A stretch of 64,000 nt of DNA, taken from Anoplolepis gracilipes (Eukaryota; Arthropoda; Insecta; Hymenoptera; Formicidae). The notes below the pieces were generated by a model. That model did not search any database. It was not told the origin of the DNA and saw only the letters and a program-made list of their open reading frames with translations. The translations under genes and the position numbers were made by a program. Position 1 is the first letter of the stretch. Every line of letters starts with the position of its first letter. Positions 51,079-64,000 of this stretch are shown one piece after another. The stretch spans positions 5,845,001 through 5,909,000 of the forward strand of contig NC_132982.1 of the NCBI RefSeq assembly GCF_047496725.1, written 5' to 3'.

Positions 51079-54000
51079 TTATTCGCTGGGTAAGTCGCTA
51101 CTTGTCGGGCTTTGGAGATCGTTCAATTCTGTAGGTGGAGGTAGCAGAAGGCTCGGTCTCCTGGACAGTTCTTCTTCGTAAAGATTGGAAGTGCTCTTCG
51201 GTCTTGAAGTCAAACTCCAGGGATCGGGTACTTCGATAGAATTGTCCTGTACAATAATTATACATTTGTATGGGTTTACCACAAGTTTAATTAGTAAAAT
51301 ATTTTTATGATAAGAGAATATAATATCGTAAAAGAATATAAGATCATAAAGGAAATCAATATTTTTGAAAAGGGAGACATCAAGGAAAATTAGTCTTCAA
51401 GTAATTAAGGACCAATTTTCAAGTAATTAAGACTCTTTGAGTTAAAGACCGGTCTTTGAGTCATTAAGAACGAATTCCGCGATAAGTTTCGACAATTATT
51501 CGGCCAAGTGTCCTACCACCAATAAGTGTTTGGCAGTCGGTGGCAGGGGTGGTTTTAGGAGCGCCACATCGGTAAGATTGCATCCTGATGGCGCAACCGG
51601 CCCTGCCAGGGGCGGATCCGGTGGCGAGGGTAGATTCATCGGCGCCTCGTATCGGGGTAACGTGACGTTTTCTATCGGACTAGTGGCGGCGGATCCGAGG
51701 ATCCATCGGGCTATGCTCTCGCAGCAGCCGCAACATACGTCCGACATACCTTGTCGCAGTCCCCGATGTAGGGCGAGAAACAGAGCTGGGTTTACGAAGG
51801 CATGTACGTATGCAATGTGCAGAGTCACCTAGTATAACAAACCGCGAAACTTGGTGATTTAGATGCGGTATGTAATAGTACGATATAAATTGTAAATGTA
51901 AATCTACAAACACCGATGCAAAATTAGATAACAGCGTAGTCATAAATTGAAAGGGAGGTAATAAGCGTAAAACAACTATAGTAATTTATCATAAAGTATA
52001 AAAGGAAAAGAATTATTACAAAAAATTAATTAAGATGAAAAATATATTTAATTATTTTTATTAATTTTTATCTAATAATAAGATAAACAAGGATTACATT
52101 TAAAAGAGATTTTTTTAAAGCGCGCGTTATATAGAATTTGGACGTGGAAATAATATTGGAATTTATCTAGTTGGGAAATAAATAAGAATCATATTTCTTT
52201 TCTTAAATTACGTTTCTTCATTGCATCATAATTTTTGCTTCGTCAAAATATCGAGAATCTATTGAGAAGATTAAATGCAGCTATTTCGTGCATCTGCTAT
52301 GACGCTGTATCAGCAAAACCATTGTGCGATGTCGTTGAGTTTTTTGACGCGTACTTGCTCCTTTCGAAAATTTATATTCTCTCGAGAAGATTTTCGCGGA
52401 AGAAATTCTGCTCATAGAATCGTGTGAATTTGCTCCATTAATTTGCGATTTACGACCAGCCGTATATTGCTACGATTAAACAAGTTTCGCTTTCATGCCT
52501 TTCGTGTCTTTTTGTGAACTTTTTGCATTTATTTCTATCGCGATTTTGCATCGAAAATCAAATCAATGTCGTTTGATAAGTTTCATGATATTTCGTATCT
52601 TTTATTATTAGACTTCGTGCCAAATGATAATGATGAACATTCTAATTGAGAAAGGAGATTTATAGATATTTATTTATAGGTATTATGCTGCTAGACTCTT
52701 AACACTGACATTTACAATTTATTTCGATTCGTCACTATTTGATACTTGTCAATAAATTTATTTATGTCTATAGACAAGATTAGATCTATGATGTGTCTAT
52801 GCACATAAAATGCAAATATATCAATGATTATTTCTGGCAAGTCTATCTTCTGAAATTAATGAAGGTCCTTTTTTGTTGACTGAATAAACGTGACATTTAA
52901 CTGTTGTTTTTTTTTTTACGAGAAGAAAAATTTATTTTACATGAAATTTGTATGCAGGACGCGTATTAATATTCACATAATATTGCAAGTGCACGAATGT
53001 ACGATTACAAATGACATAAATAATGTCCACATTTGCGGAGCATAAATGTCGATAATGTCTAAATTTCGTAAAAGCCAACAACAGATACAAACTTCCCATT
53101 ATCTCATCCCGTCGATGTTCTATTTATTCTAATTACCTCGTAGCCTGTAGGATTGCCTATAATAGGATGGTGCACCAAGGTAACGAAAAACAATGGTCCC
53201 CAGAATATGACGTACGCTGCCGTTATGACCAGGAACATTTTCACCCTTTGCACGCCCTCGCGTTCCATCCTCCTAAGGTAATTCCTCATTTTTCGATGCT
53301 CCTCGACGGCGCCTGTCCTCTGAAAATATATTGAGATGTCGTTTCTGAATAATTTTAAATCTTTATGCGCCTCTGGTCTTTTCCTGCTGCTTTTATGCTG
53401 GGCATATACTCAATTCTGTCTGCATTTATAGCATAAAGCATAAGAAGCAACGATTGTATGCAAGAAGGAATTTAGACTTGTTGATAATTATTAGCGATAT
53501 TTAAAATTATAAGAACACTAAATTATATAAATTATAAATCGGAATAAGAGTAACAATTTAGCAACAGATTTCTATTTTTCAAAAATTTAATTTTTAACAT
53601 ATAAAGAGATATGTTTTGTGCGTGGAAAATTAATAAGATAATGACTTACTTTCGGTGTCGTACCGTTTCTCGTGTCAGCTACACCGTCTTCGGTTGCAAG
53701 CGCGTTGGTTGCACCATGATGTCCACCTGTCACATTAACGAGCGTTGTGACGAGGCCAGCTACTCGCACCTGGAGATAAGCGCGGTTGTATAAAAACAAA
53801 AGAAACTTATTAATGTTTATCTATCAAGATGTATAAAACTCTTAGATAGGAAAATATCTTCTCGCAAAAGAGTATAAAAACATAAAAAAAGTATATAAAA
53901 ATATAAAAATCGTTCAATATTTTATTCCAAGTTGATGTTACATTTTTATTAACATATTTTATGCATAAATTTTCTTGTTCATATATATTTTTTCGTATAT

Positions 54001-57000
54001 TTATAACGATATTTTGACTATTAATATATATGATTGATATTGTCGCTCACCGCTTCGACGTTAGCTTTCGTCAAATCTCTGTGCAATTTTCTCAAATGAA
54101 AGAGCGTGAGTGCCACGCAAATGATGTTGATGGCAATCCAGAGAACGTTAAGTATATAGTGGCGGAAAGGACCATGTATCAGCGGGCAACTAGGCGCATT
54201 GTGCCCGCTCTCTGTATTGGCCGCTAAAGCCCCGCTGAGAAACGTGGGCCCCAGATTTATCGTTATGCTGGCGAACCAGATCATAAAAGTGCCAAAGAGC
54301 ACGCACTGCAAGCAATGGAAAATTGTTTGAAAAAATTCGCGAAAAGAGACTTTCCCATTCGCGTGATATTTTTCTCGAATTTTGCAAATTTCACAAGCTT
54401 GTAATGTTTCGCGAATTGTACGAATTTTTCCTCGTTGGTAGAAGAAAATTTTGCAAATAACAACTTTTTCACTGCGAGATTTTTATAGAGATAAACGTGA
54501 ATCTTGTTTTTTGGGAGGAAATATAGAAATAATTATATATAAACACACAACTATCAACCTGGCGAATAAGAGCCATCATACGCAGATGGTAATGCGTCTT
54601 AGAAATTAATTTTTTCCACGAAAATTGAAACGTACACAGGGCACATATTTTACTTGGTGTATTTACAAGAAATAGAGTCTCATTTTTGAGAATTCTATAC
54701 CTCCCTCTTTACCCCCCTAAAGAGACGTAAGCGAGAAAAATAACGGGGCGAATTATATATAAATATGTATAAAATAATTATTATATTTATATATTTAAAT
54801 ATCTCTTTTCTGCAAATTCTTGTAAAACTTTTTGTTTTTAGAGATAAGTGTATATAAAATATAAATTATTATTGCTCTTATTTGCGTATTAGTAAAGTAC
54901 AATACACATAAATTTTTGCATTTAAATATAAATTATTACTCTTATTCATTCGATTATATAGAATATCATGATTGGTTTGTGTTACGAGTTTACAATAATC
55001 CCAATGTCTTTTTTACACTCTAAAACCGTTTGTGAAATCCTGTAATCTGCAATCATTGATTCATTATCGTAAAAAATTCACATCACTTTCAAAGCCAAGT
55101 TTTGATCAGACACTGTTACCGCTTATGGGGAAATGCAAGAAATATTACTTTAAGTTTTCCTTGTTTTCGAAAATATTGTAATAAATTTCAATTTGTCACA
55201 ACTTTTCATATTTCAACATTGAACATCTTGATAACTAAATCGCAAATCAAAATTCTTGCATATTTCAACTTAAATTAAGTAGTAAATAATTTAGTATTAT
55301 TTTTTGTGATATGATAACTTGTTCCATGAAAAGCTATAATAAATTATACTGAAAAAGAATTAATTAAAACGGAAGTTGAAAGACGTAATACTTAAAATGA
55401 TCGTGAAAATTATTCTTGTAATAATACTTGTCAGACTACGGTTGCAATTTGCTCGCATATATAATAGGCATCTCGCATGTTTAACGAACCGTCGTGTCGT
55501 TAGAATTTTGTTACTCCAAAAGCAAGTCGACTATTACTTCACGTGCAAGTTATCGCGTTAAATTAATTTGGAACCGACTGCTACCATATGTTTCCAGGGA
55601 AGCTGAATTGTTGGAGGATTAATTGCACTAATTTAGTATCTTCTCCAGGATAATTCTGTCATCATATAAAATCTCTCGTAAGATTTGCATAAAAAAAATC
55701 GTAAAATCCGGTGAACATTTGACATTTTTAAAGCAAAATTTATTTTGCATGATTGAAAATAAAAATATGGATCACTTTTAAAATAATGTAGATTAAATTA
55801 AATTAAGTTTTTACCCAACACTATGAGCATTAATGCCTTTCTACGATGGCGCGATTAATTTTCTTTTGAAAAATTTGGTTCATCTCGACAATCCGCGTGA
55901 CGTAGGCAGTTTGGACCGCAATCAGTCACCACTAAATTCGTTATCGCAAATGCTGCGGTTAGGTTGAAATCCCTCTCATTTCAAATGCGAGATGGACGAC
56001 CGCCGTTTGCGTTAGTCAAAGTTACGCGTTTATTTATACATTAATGTTTTTTTTTTGAGCTTGCCATAAGCAAACGGATATAAATTGACTTGAGTTAACG
56101 GATTTAAAAGTGGTATATTTTAAATGAACATTGATAATCGTTAATAAAAGATTTGACAATTATTTAATAAATTATAAAAATACGATTGCAATAAGTATTT
56201 CAATTTCAATATGTACGAACTCAGCAGCGTACAATAAAAATACAATATAAATTTATAACGGAGACATGTTAAACGTGAGATTGAAATTTGAAAATTAAAC
56301 ATTAGAAGTTACGAGTTGTGAACTAACGAAGAGCTCAGGGCTTTGAAATGTGACAGTAGATACAAAAGTTGAAACTTGACTGGCAAGACTCGAACATAGA
56401 GATCGACAGTTTACGTATATATGTAGGAACTCACATTTTGCGATATATTTAAGACAATTATGCAAATACGAGTGAAAATCACATGAAATATGCGCACTAG
56501 AATTTTTACCTGAGGCGAGTCCATCAGCAGGGGAGCGGTCAGATCTGCCTCCTCCTCGCTCTCAGGAAATACCGGGCTGTCATTTAACACGGTTGTTAGC
56601 ATATTTACCGTGGAAACGGTCACCAGCAGCAGAAAGGCAGTCTCGACCAGAGAGCACTTGTTAACGGGTTGACAATTCAATATACTAGAGCCAAGAGGCA
56701 ACAATATAGCGGCCCTCGCGCAGTCTACCATGGCTTGGTGGAATAATAATCCCTGGGACCACCTGTAAATCCCAGGATAAATGTGTGTCAATATGTTCGT
56801 TCGCTATTCCGGCCGTTTCACTGTGCCTTTGTCTGTTTTGCTATTTTTGGACTTGCATTCTATAAAACATTGCATTCAAAATAACGTCAATATATTTTAT
56901 TCCCGCAGACCAAATTACTTATAATTGTATTTAAAATAAAAGAAAAAAATTCAGGTATAATCTAAAATTTTATATATCGAATTTTACCAATCTATTGACT

Positions 57001-58026
57001 TTTTCTTCATAAAAAATGATATATTCCATATTAACTTATCAATATTTATGCTGAATATTGACTAAATTGAAAAGTACGTTGGAGTAACATTTACTTGAAA
57101 TATCTGTTCAAATTTGATTAGGAAAATATTTTATTTGCTAGTAACCTAAAAAAATATTGCATATTTTCTGTCAACGTTTTTGTTAATAAAATTTTATAGA
57201 TTTAATTACAGAATATACACATACGTTTGATACCACATTTAGAAACACTGTAGTTTCTCACGTACATCATATTTCAGATATTTTAGTATATCGAGAGATA
57301 GAGTATACAAAATATATTTAGTTTACTCGCAAGTATATAGTATACGATCAAGATTTTATTCGGTAAACACGTGTAGAATTTACCTGGCCGCAATATACTT
57401 ATCTATGTAAAGTTTAACAAGTTTCGGAAAGGTACTCTTTCGCCAGATTAAAGTAAGTCTACGTGACATGTAGATAGGGAAAATTGCTTTTAACTCTCAA
57501 ATTTTATTCGAAAATGTCAAAAGTCATGTTACAGTAAATTTACTTTACTTTATCGCAAACGGCATATTTCTGTTGTGATAAATGGTATTGAACTGGCAAT
57601 ACATTTAAACATTACGAGGTAAAAGATACGGTAAAGCAATGCATGTGTTCTTGTTTTCTTTCCATTCGCAAAAAAAATGATGATGATATTATTTTTAACA
57701 ACGTATGAGGGTACGTACAAAGCGGTTTTGTTTAGCTAAAAATGGGCCAAATGTTATAATACGGGAATTTCTGGTGTTATTTCCGGATCGAAGCGCGGTG
57801 ATCATAAAGCGTCGTTCGTCGACGGATTATTATCGTACCTGCGCAGCTGTCGCTTCACCAGTATTAGTGCCATGAGGATGATATTCGCCCCCATCCCCAG
57901 TGCACCGAGACTAAATATGACGGTGGCCTCGGTCACACCACCGGGATGACACTGGAACACCTTAGTGGTGTTGGACGTGACATTCCCGGAAGCGCCGATG
58001 CCGAACCTCAGATTAGCTCCGATCAT
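51079..58026 (-). CDS. Orphan rhodopsin-like seven-transmembrane receptor (7 exons, 492 aa)
   Basis: This is a plasma-membrane receptor of class-A shape; its ligand is unknown. Exons: 57839-58026 (spliced exon begins at 58040), 56510-56762, 54051-54305, 53650-53769, 53137-53319, 51517-51828 and 51079-51246, giving 1479 nt with phases matched. The N-terminus has two N-glycosylation sites (NVT, NTT). TM1 is at about 34-57, TM2 at 67-90 with Asp76, and TM3 at 99-122. TM4 and TM5 are in exon 3, TM6 (ending VIFWGPLFF) in exon 5, and TM7 (HAFVNPALF) in exon 6. Cys99 and the loop Cys in NAPSCPL can form the usual disulfide. The DRY motif at the end of TM3 is absent (VLND) and is followed by a long acidic loop. 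NPxxY is NPxxF, and TM5 lacks its proline. The tail is proline-rich. The start Met is the first ATG after the exon acceptor; an upstream exon cannot be excluded. Confidence 0.85.
51829..53136 (-). other. GPCR intron between the TM6 and TM7 exons
   Basis: 1.3 kb of AT-rich intron; no other feature seen. Confidence 0.7.
54541..55642 (+). mobile_element. Interspersed repeat, copy 2
   Basis: The inverted partner of 45394-46479, lying in the GPCR intron between the TM2-TM3 exon and the TM4-TM5 exon. The 61-codon frame is at 55376-55561. Over that frame the copies differ at 8 of 186 bases, so the duplication is fairly recent. Confidence 0.85.
56763..57838 (-). other. GPCR intron 1
   Basis: 1.08 kb of AT-rich intron between the TM1 and TM2 exons; nothing else recognised. 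Confidence 0.7.
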
Positions 58027-59648
58027 CGCTACCGCTGAACCTGTATAAGAGAAAATCGCCTCATTTAATTACCGCCATCGAACGATATTCAAATGAACGA
58101 TAAATTTTTACAGCTGTGAAATACTTAAAAATTCAGATTTTAGATACGAAAAGAATTGGTTTAATGCAAGTACGAAATATTTAGCGCAAATATATAATGG
58201 AGTCATAATACGTGATATTATTAATATTATATAATTAATGGGTGTTAAGTCAAGATGCTCTTATATATAATGATCAGTAGAGCTTCTAATTACTCAAGTT
58301 ATGTTAAGTACAGAGCAGGAATCTCAGCCGCTGCTAGGAGTTGCGTTAGGAGCTATTATCAGTGAAGAGCGCGAGAATCTCAGGCATTTCCATTTTCGCC
58401 AAATCTCGAATTGCCCATGCTTTCAAATCCAGTTACTCTAGTTAGATCTTGATTATCTCTCATGCTTTGCGTGTAACTAGAAGTAACGAACGCTCAATAA
58501 TCAGTCGTTTCAATGATTACAGAATAGTGGAAACAATCTCTCATGCTTTTTATCAACTCAGACTAGCTAGGTTTTGATAGAAACGGAACTGATAATGATT
58601 TGAAAGGTATAGAATAAGTTGTATAATTTAGATTTCTTGGACATTTTTGTATTCATGTGCACTTTTGATGATGTCAAAAATAATGTTGTTGAATATATAA
58701 AATTAAATGGCAAAATATTTTTGATGGATTAAGCAATCGTAGCGCGTGTAATATTTTGTTTTACCTTTTATTTACATTTTATTGTTTTCGTAAAGAAACA
58801 TTATTTCCTTGGCTCTCGATTAGTAGCTTAAACACAACATTGTAAAATTTTTTAATATATTTTATTAAATTGGTTTAAAAAAATTATTTTACATTTTAAT
58901 TCCAATTTAGTTTTCGTCAATTTTCTAGCATTTACTAGTTTAAACTATCCTCATCGGGCACAGTATCTTTACATTTTCGAAAACAAGCGTGAAATCCACC
59001 CAACCGAACGGCAACGAATATATCGGCTGTTTATTCTTTCGTCAGGATTCAGTTGCGCGCGCATTTTGCTGAAAGAGAAGAACTGAAGAAGCGAGAAAAT
59101 AGGAAAGAAATTGAAAGGGCGAGTGCATCCGAACTTTATATAGTATCGATATCTGAAACATACACAATATGTGTCGGAACCATTTTTCTTTATCTATAGA
59201 TTCTTGACTTTCTTTTGTGCTTGCCGATTGTTAAAAATATCACGATATGTAAAATTAAATTGAAAACAAAAAATTTATCTTTAGCTTACTAGCAGCTTCT
59301 CACGAATTAAGCTTTTATTTTTTCAAATAGATATGAAACTTTTTATTAAAATTTAGGTTACACACGTGTAATATGAAAATTTCAGTAAAATACATGGGTT
59401 AAAAGAGAACCTCTTTTATCGTCTAACGAATGTTCGCCAATGTATATTTCAAGAGGCATTGCTTTAGAGTGCTTACCGTGAAATCATGTACCTTTCTCCT
59501 TGCCTTTAGGCAAAATCACTCGGTTACGCGTTTACCAGAATAAATACGCGTTGAGTTCGAAGCGTTTGGTTGTTTTCGTGTATACACGACCCATATTTCC
59601 AACTCGTGACCCATGTTTCCGAAAGAGATGCCACGAGAAATGTTAACC

Positions 59649-59649
<1 letters not shown>

Positions 59650-59726
<77 letters not shown>
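59650..59726. repeat. (GA)n microsatellite
   Basis: About 38 GA units. It produces artificial Arg-Glu and Leu-Ser open frames on the two strands. Confidence 0.95.
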
Positions 59727-59731
<5 letters not shown>

Positions 59732-62700
59732 TGAAAGAGGACGAGCGATCAAAAACAACTCCAACTTTATTCGACCTGTAAAAACTCGGTCGCCGCGCCA
59801 GGCTCGAGTGACTGTAGTACCTATCAATGTATAGCTAAATCAGCGAAATTAATCGGCATCCGATACGAACTAATTCGATTTTAGGCAGCTGCAGTTAATT
59901 GCGTTAGGAAGCACGAGAATAAAAAGAGAAAATATCCTGTCGCCTGTGTTGACGCTCGCGCTTTGTCATGGTCTCATCTACGGTTACAAGATTTTCTTTA
60001 ATTCAGCACTTTAAATTGAAACTCGCTCAAGAAACTCCTTCGTCCGTTGCGAGGTTGATTCTTGCATTTTTTTTGCATTTTTGCAAGCCAATTATTTTGA
60101 GATGTAATTATTATCTCAACTGTTTTAGCTGTAAATATTGCTTATTGGTTTTAGAAGAAGCAAAAGTTTTATGGCAAACTTTTTTTTAGTTTTACAATAT
60201 AAATTAACCTTAATGTGAAATTATTAATTAGTATTAATAAGAAATTTAAATATGAGATGAATAAAGTTGCTTTGTTAATCTTATGATAATTTAAATATTT
60301 ACTTTCAGAAATTGCGATACAAAAGTAGTTACTATACAAAATTGTTATAAATTAAAATTAGACAAGTAATAATATTATGGAGGGGAGAAGACAAATATAA
60401 ATAATTTCTTTAACAAGAAATTATAAAATTAGCTTTGTTTATTTTCGTATAAATACAATAAAAGCGAGTATTTTTCATTAATTTCATAACTGTCAGTCAT
60501 CGAAGCTTCATCATCGATCTTTCGAAAACTTCTTTTGACGTCATTACTTCTTCAACTTTAGAACGATTGAAAGTTGGCAATCAGCCGTTGCAAGTCTTTT
60601 CTCTTGGATAAAGATCGCGGCAAAAAGTTACTGGTCGAAGTCAAAAAGAAAAATCACTCGAAAGTATACTACTACTGCTCTTTTATATCCGTCAAATTTC
60701 GATCGATTTGAAACTGTGAGCGAATTGATATTATTATTTTTGAATTGCTAACTAGTTCTCTTATATAGATCCTTATAGATCAATTGTAAGATTCTCTACA
60801 ATATCATAGAGCACGAAAGATGAGGCTAAAAATTAACGTTTCGAAAATGATTGAAGTGCCTCTTATACTTTTAATCGAGGCAATTGCGCTTTGAAATAAA
60901 GTACGCTCAGTCAATTTTGTTAATTAGTACATTAATTAAATTTATGCTACAGAAAACTAAAAGAAATATAGTACTTCTTTTTATGTTATAAAACATAACT
61001 TTGTACAAAAATAAATTTACACACACATATGTATATAATTCGCTTTTAAAACTATTCGCTTATAAAAATTTATATAATAATATATCAGATATCAGATTTC
61101 TTTTTAAAATAATCTGGCTAACTAGAAATGATAATTCGACGTAAAATAACACGCTGTTGAAAAAAAAGTTCGAAGGGAAGAAATGTCTTGGATTAAATCG
61201 CGACGAATAATTTGTGTTTTCTGACGTGATTTTTCTCTTTGGCCGTCCCACAAATCGTAAATTCCCATCTGTTCAAGAGTTTTTATCGAGTCGCGTCCAG
61301 AAGGCACCGGAAGGAAATCTCATGCATATTCACGCGGAGATGACATAATTCAATTTTAGGGCCGCGGTACATCAGCAACGAGGCTCTCTCCCTCTAACTA
61401 CCTCACAATTAACCTGCTGGTAATTCGTACCGCTGCAGGCTAGGCTCTTTGCCCTGCCGTCCGAACGTTCAAAATGACTTTTCGCGTGTTTCAAAACTTA
61501 AATGTGTATTCAGCTGGTTTCAGAACGAAGTTATTTCTCAGGGGAAAGTTTCTTCCCGCGGCGTTTTCCGTTTCGTCTTCACGAGTTTTACTATGGTTAT
61601 TTCTGAGCAACATGACGGTATACGTGTGGTACAGGTGGTGTGTTGAAATAATGGGATAGAAAAGAATTCAAAAGCGTATGATTCATGAATTGCTTTCTCC
61701 CTACGAAATTCTCTCTTCTTTCTCGAATTTTATTTACGAATAAATATTGCTATTTTTTTATTTGTCTTAGTTACTAAATTTTCTTTCTTAAACTTTCGAG
61801 ATTTTATTTTTAATATTTGACATAAGCATGGCATTGGAGATATACTACATATTTTCAATCAAGTTAAAATTTATCTTGAGAATCGCTAAATTTTAATCTT
61901 CATGAAAAATCGAGAGGATTCTCGCTAATTCATAGTAACGTGAAAGTTGTACAAAGCACAGTAATAAATTTTTCTAAGGCTGGAACGAATATCTAAACTT
62001 GCTTTTTTATAAATTCTTGAATGAATATTAATTGTAAATTTGAGTATATCTAATTTTATTCCGACAAACAAAATAACAAAATAAAATTCTCTATAAATTA
62101 TGCGGATTTAAAAATTTTGAAAGTGTGACAGATTGCTGAATAAATATTATATAAAATAAAATATTATAACGAATGTTTAATAGTATTTAGTTCCTTTGCT
62201 GTTTGCATATGCAAATTTTAAAACTAAACTTTGTAATATCTTAATCTGATAGTGTAAGGTATTATCATATGCTTTAATTTTGTACGATGACATCAGATTT
62301 AATAATAAACACGATAATTTATTATTTATAATACTTTTTTTGTGTGATTAGATGTAAAAGGCTTTTATGTGGTTATATAACAGGATTTTATATGTTATTT
62401 TACATTAAGTTACGTAAATATTGTTGTCCATTCCTATCAAATAGATGTCATTCATATGCAAAGGGTTAATAGATACTTTCGTGTGCAAATAGGATATCGG
62501 TAGCTGATACGCATTTACAGGGATAAAGTGGGGCACGTGGATTCTGGTAGAAGCAAATGTAATAGGATTTAAAGCAATCCAATTAGTCGGACCTAAATAA
62601 ATTCGTTAAGTCTTGACGAGGTTCCAGCATCCTTTCTTTTTTCTCTTTATTTCATCTCACTTGATGTTTCCTCACCTTCGTTTTTCCAATTCTTAAAAAC

Positions 62701-63275
62701 CTCAGTCAACCGTGAGATCACTCTCTTTCTTTCGCTTGAACGAAAACGATAATAACGAACCGAATAATTCGTCAGGCCAATCGAAAACTTGAACCGTAAT
62801 ACAATTTAACGTGTAATAATTTTTACTGATTTTCTATGTACTTGTTCAAAATTGTTCTATCATTTTATTACTAAATTGTTACTTACTTATTTAGTAAATA
62901 TGACAAACAAAGACAAATAAAATTAAATTATAAATTCTAGAATATTATTTTAACACGTTATATATTATATCACGTTATATGTGATATCATAAAATATCTT
63001 GCAACTTTAAGAAAAGCAAAAGAATAGATATTTGCATGGATAACATTTTCTCTCTCGTATCTTCAAATCGCAGCCAGCTGTTTCCATTCTAAAAAAGGTA
63101 GTGATTCTGCGGTGATTTTGAATAATTTCGACTTGCAAATACAATATTGATGTTTTAATATGTGGAGAGAAAAAATTATGTAATTATATTATTTATATTA
63201 AATCGTTTAATTATATTATTTATACAATGTTCGTTTCTTTAATTTTCAGAACATTTTAGAATTATTATTAGTGTA

Positions 63276-63611
63276 TACAGGGTGTTTGATAATTCGTAAA
63301 AAATCTCGTGTACAGGTAGAGCGGATCAAACTGAGCAAAAAAGACTAATTCGTGTGAGTATCAGCACGTGGCGAGAAAAGCCAGCCCGCTGTCATGCGGT
63401 TGCTAGTCGCACGCATAGTAACCGTGTGACAGCGAGCTGTCTTTTCGCAGAGCGCTAATACAATATATTGGTGCGAATTGGTCGATATTTTTTAATTAAT
63501 ATCTCAATAATTATTACGAAAATGGCAAAATGGTAAAGGACTTTTTTTGCTCAGTTTGATTCGTTCTATCTGTACACGAGAGATTTTTTGCGAATTACCG
63601 GACACCCTGTA
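63276..63611. mobile_element. MITE-like element, 336 bp, ~70 bp terminal inverted repeats, TA target site
   Basis: The left end (tacagggtgt then ttgataattcgtaaaaaat) is mirrored at the right end (gaattaccggacaccctgta). The arms match over about 70 bases, including ctcgtgtacag and atcaaactgagcaaaaaa. The element is flanked by TA on both sides, as in Tc1/mariner-type insertions. The interior has a small CpG-containing core and no coding capacity. Confidence 0.9.
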
Positions 63612-64000
63612 TATTTACATGAATATAATTATTTTACGAAGACTCTATATTTCTCATATTTCATAACATAAATATGCAAGATTCTCGTTTGTTGAAAATA
63701 TCGATGTTAAATTTGCACGTAGAAGTAGAAACGCTTGAAGTCGATTGCACTGATGAAGCTGACGATAGAGAGGAGATGGAAATTTCGTCAAGCGGAATCT
63801 ATATCGCGTATGAAATGTCTAATCTGAAAGGAGATAGCGAATCACTGAGTCATGCTTATCTAGTTCTAGACTGTTGTTGGTGCAATTGAGTCTTACCTAC
63901 TGTGTTAACTCATCGAGTTCGGACTGTGTTTCGGGTATAATTCGAGAAATGCATCACGCGCGTTCTCCAAGTTTATATCTCGCTGTACACGAGGATGCAA

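Larger units (their letters stand above)
58041..64000. other. Upstream region of the GPCR, no confident gene
   Basis: It should hold the GPCR 5' UTR and promoter on the minus strand. It contains a (GA)n microsatellite and a MITE-like element, both listed separately. A plus-strand open frame at 63674-63889 with an acidic stretch (DEADDREEMEI) has no recognised domain or splice context. No continuation of midasin was found on the plus strand here. Confidence 0.5.

Noticed and set aside
46480..54540. Inversion of the segment between the repeat copies as the cause of midasin truncation
   Set aside because: GPCR exons inside the segment run on the same strand and in the same order as its exons outside, so the present orientation is right for that gene.
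59516..59834. Open frames through the (GA)n tract on both strands
   Set aside because: Pure microsatellite translation (Arg-Glu and Leu-Ser repeats).
63674..63889. Plus-strand frame with acidic stretch, considered as a possible midasin continuation
   Set aside because: No similarity to known midasin sequence that I can recognise, and no acceptor in the expected phase with supporting context.
1..64000. tRNA, rRNA or CRISPR features
   Set aside because: No cloverleaf-compatible A/B-box pairs, rRNA blocks or regularly spaced repeat-spacer arrays were seen on reading, although a covariance-model scan was not possible.

Overview
This looks like insect nuclear DNA, most likely from a hymenopteran such as an ant. 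It is strongly AT-rich with scattered CpG-dense islands, and its genes are multi-exon with GT-AG introns. Microsatellites and small inverted-repeat elements are common. The species assignment is inference; nothing bacterial or viral was seen.

Seven protein-coding genes can be read, and I rebuilt their exons by hand with matching splice phases. From left to right: (1) minus-strand exons of anosmin-1 (Kal1) at 404-10209, incomplete because the 3' part lies left of the window; (2) a complete minus-strand M1 zinc aminopeptidase at 16815-25091, with 14 exons and 940 residues; (3) a plus-strand Meox/buttonless homeobox gene at 29255-32419, with five exons and 373 residues; (4) minus-strand NIFK, a nucleolar RRM protein, at 32641-33712; (5) plus-strand PSMG4, a proteasome assembly chaperone, at 34223-34627; (6) plus-strand midasin (MDN1), an AAA ribosome-biogenesis ATPase, from 37194 to at least 45138; (7) a minus-strand orphan class-A-like GPCR at 51079-58026, with seven exons and 492 residues.

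The NIFK and PSMG4 start codons are 510 bp apart, so the two genes probably share a divergent promoter. Meox and NIFK converge, with their stop codons 221 bp apart. NIFK and midasin both belong to ribosome biogenesis (pre-60S/nucleolus), so the 32.6-45.1 kb block is rich in housekeeping genes. The flanks hold developmental or neural genes (Kal1, Meox, GPCR).

The main puzzle is midasin. Its reading frame is intact for 2069 codons and then stops at a strong splice donor just after the sixth Walker A motif. No continuation is visible in the remaining 19 kb. That space contains a pair of inverted ~1.1 kb repeats and the GPCR gene on the opposite strand. Either the GPCR is nested in a very large midasin intron, or the locus is rearranged or misassembled. 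The GPCR is itself unusual in lacking a recognisable DRY motif. No wholly new biological system was recognised.
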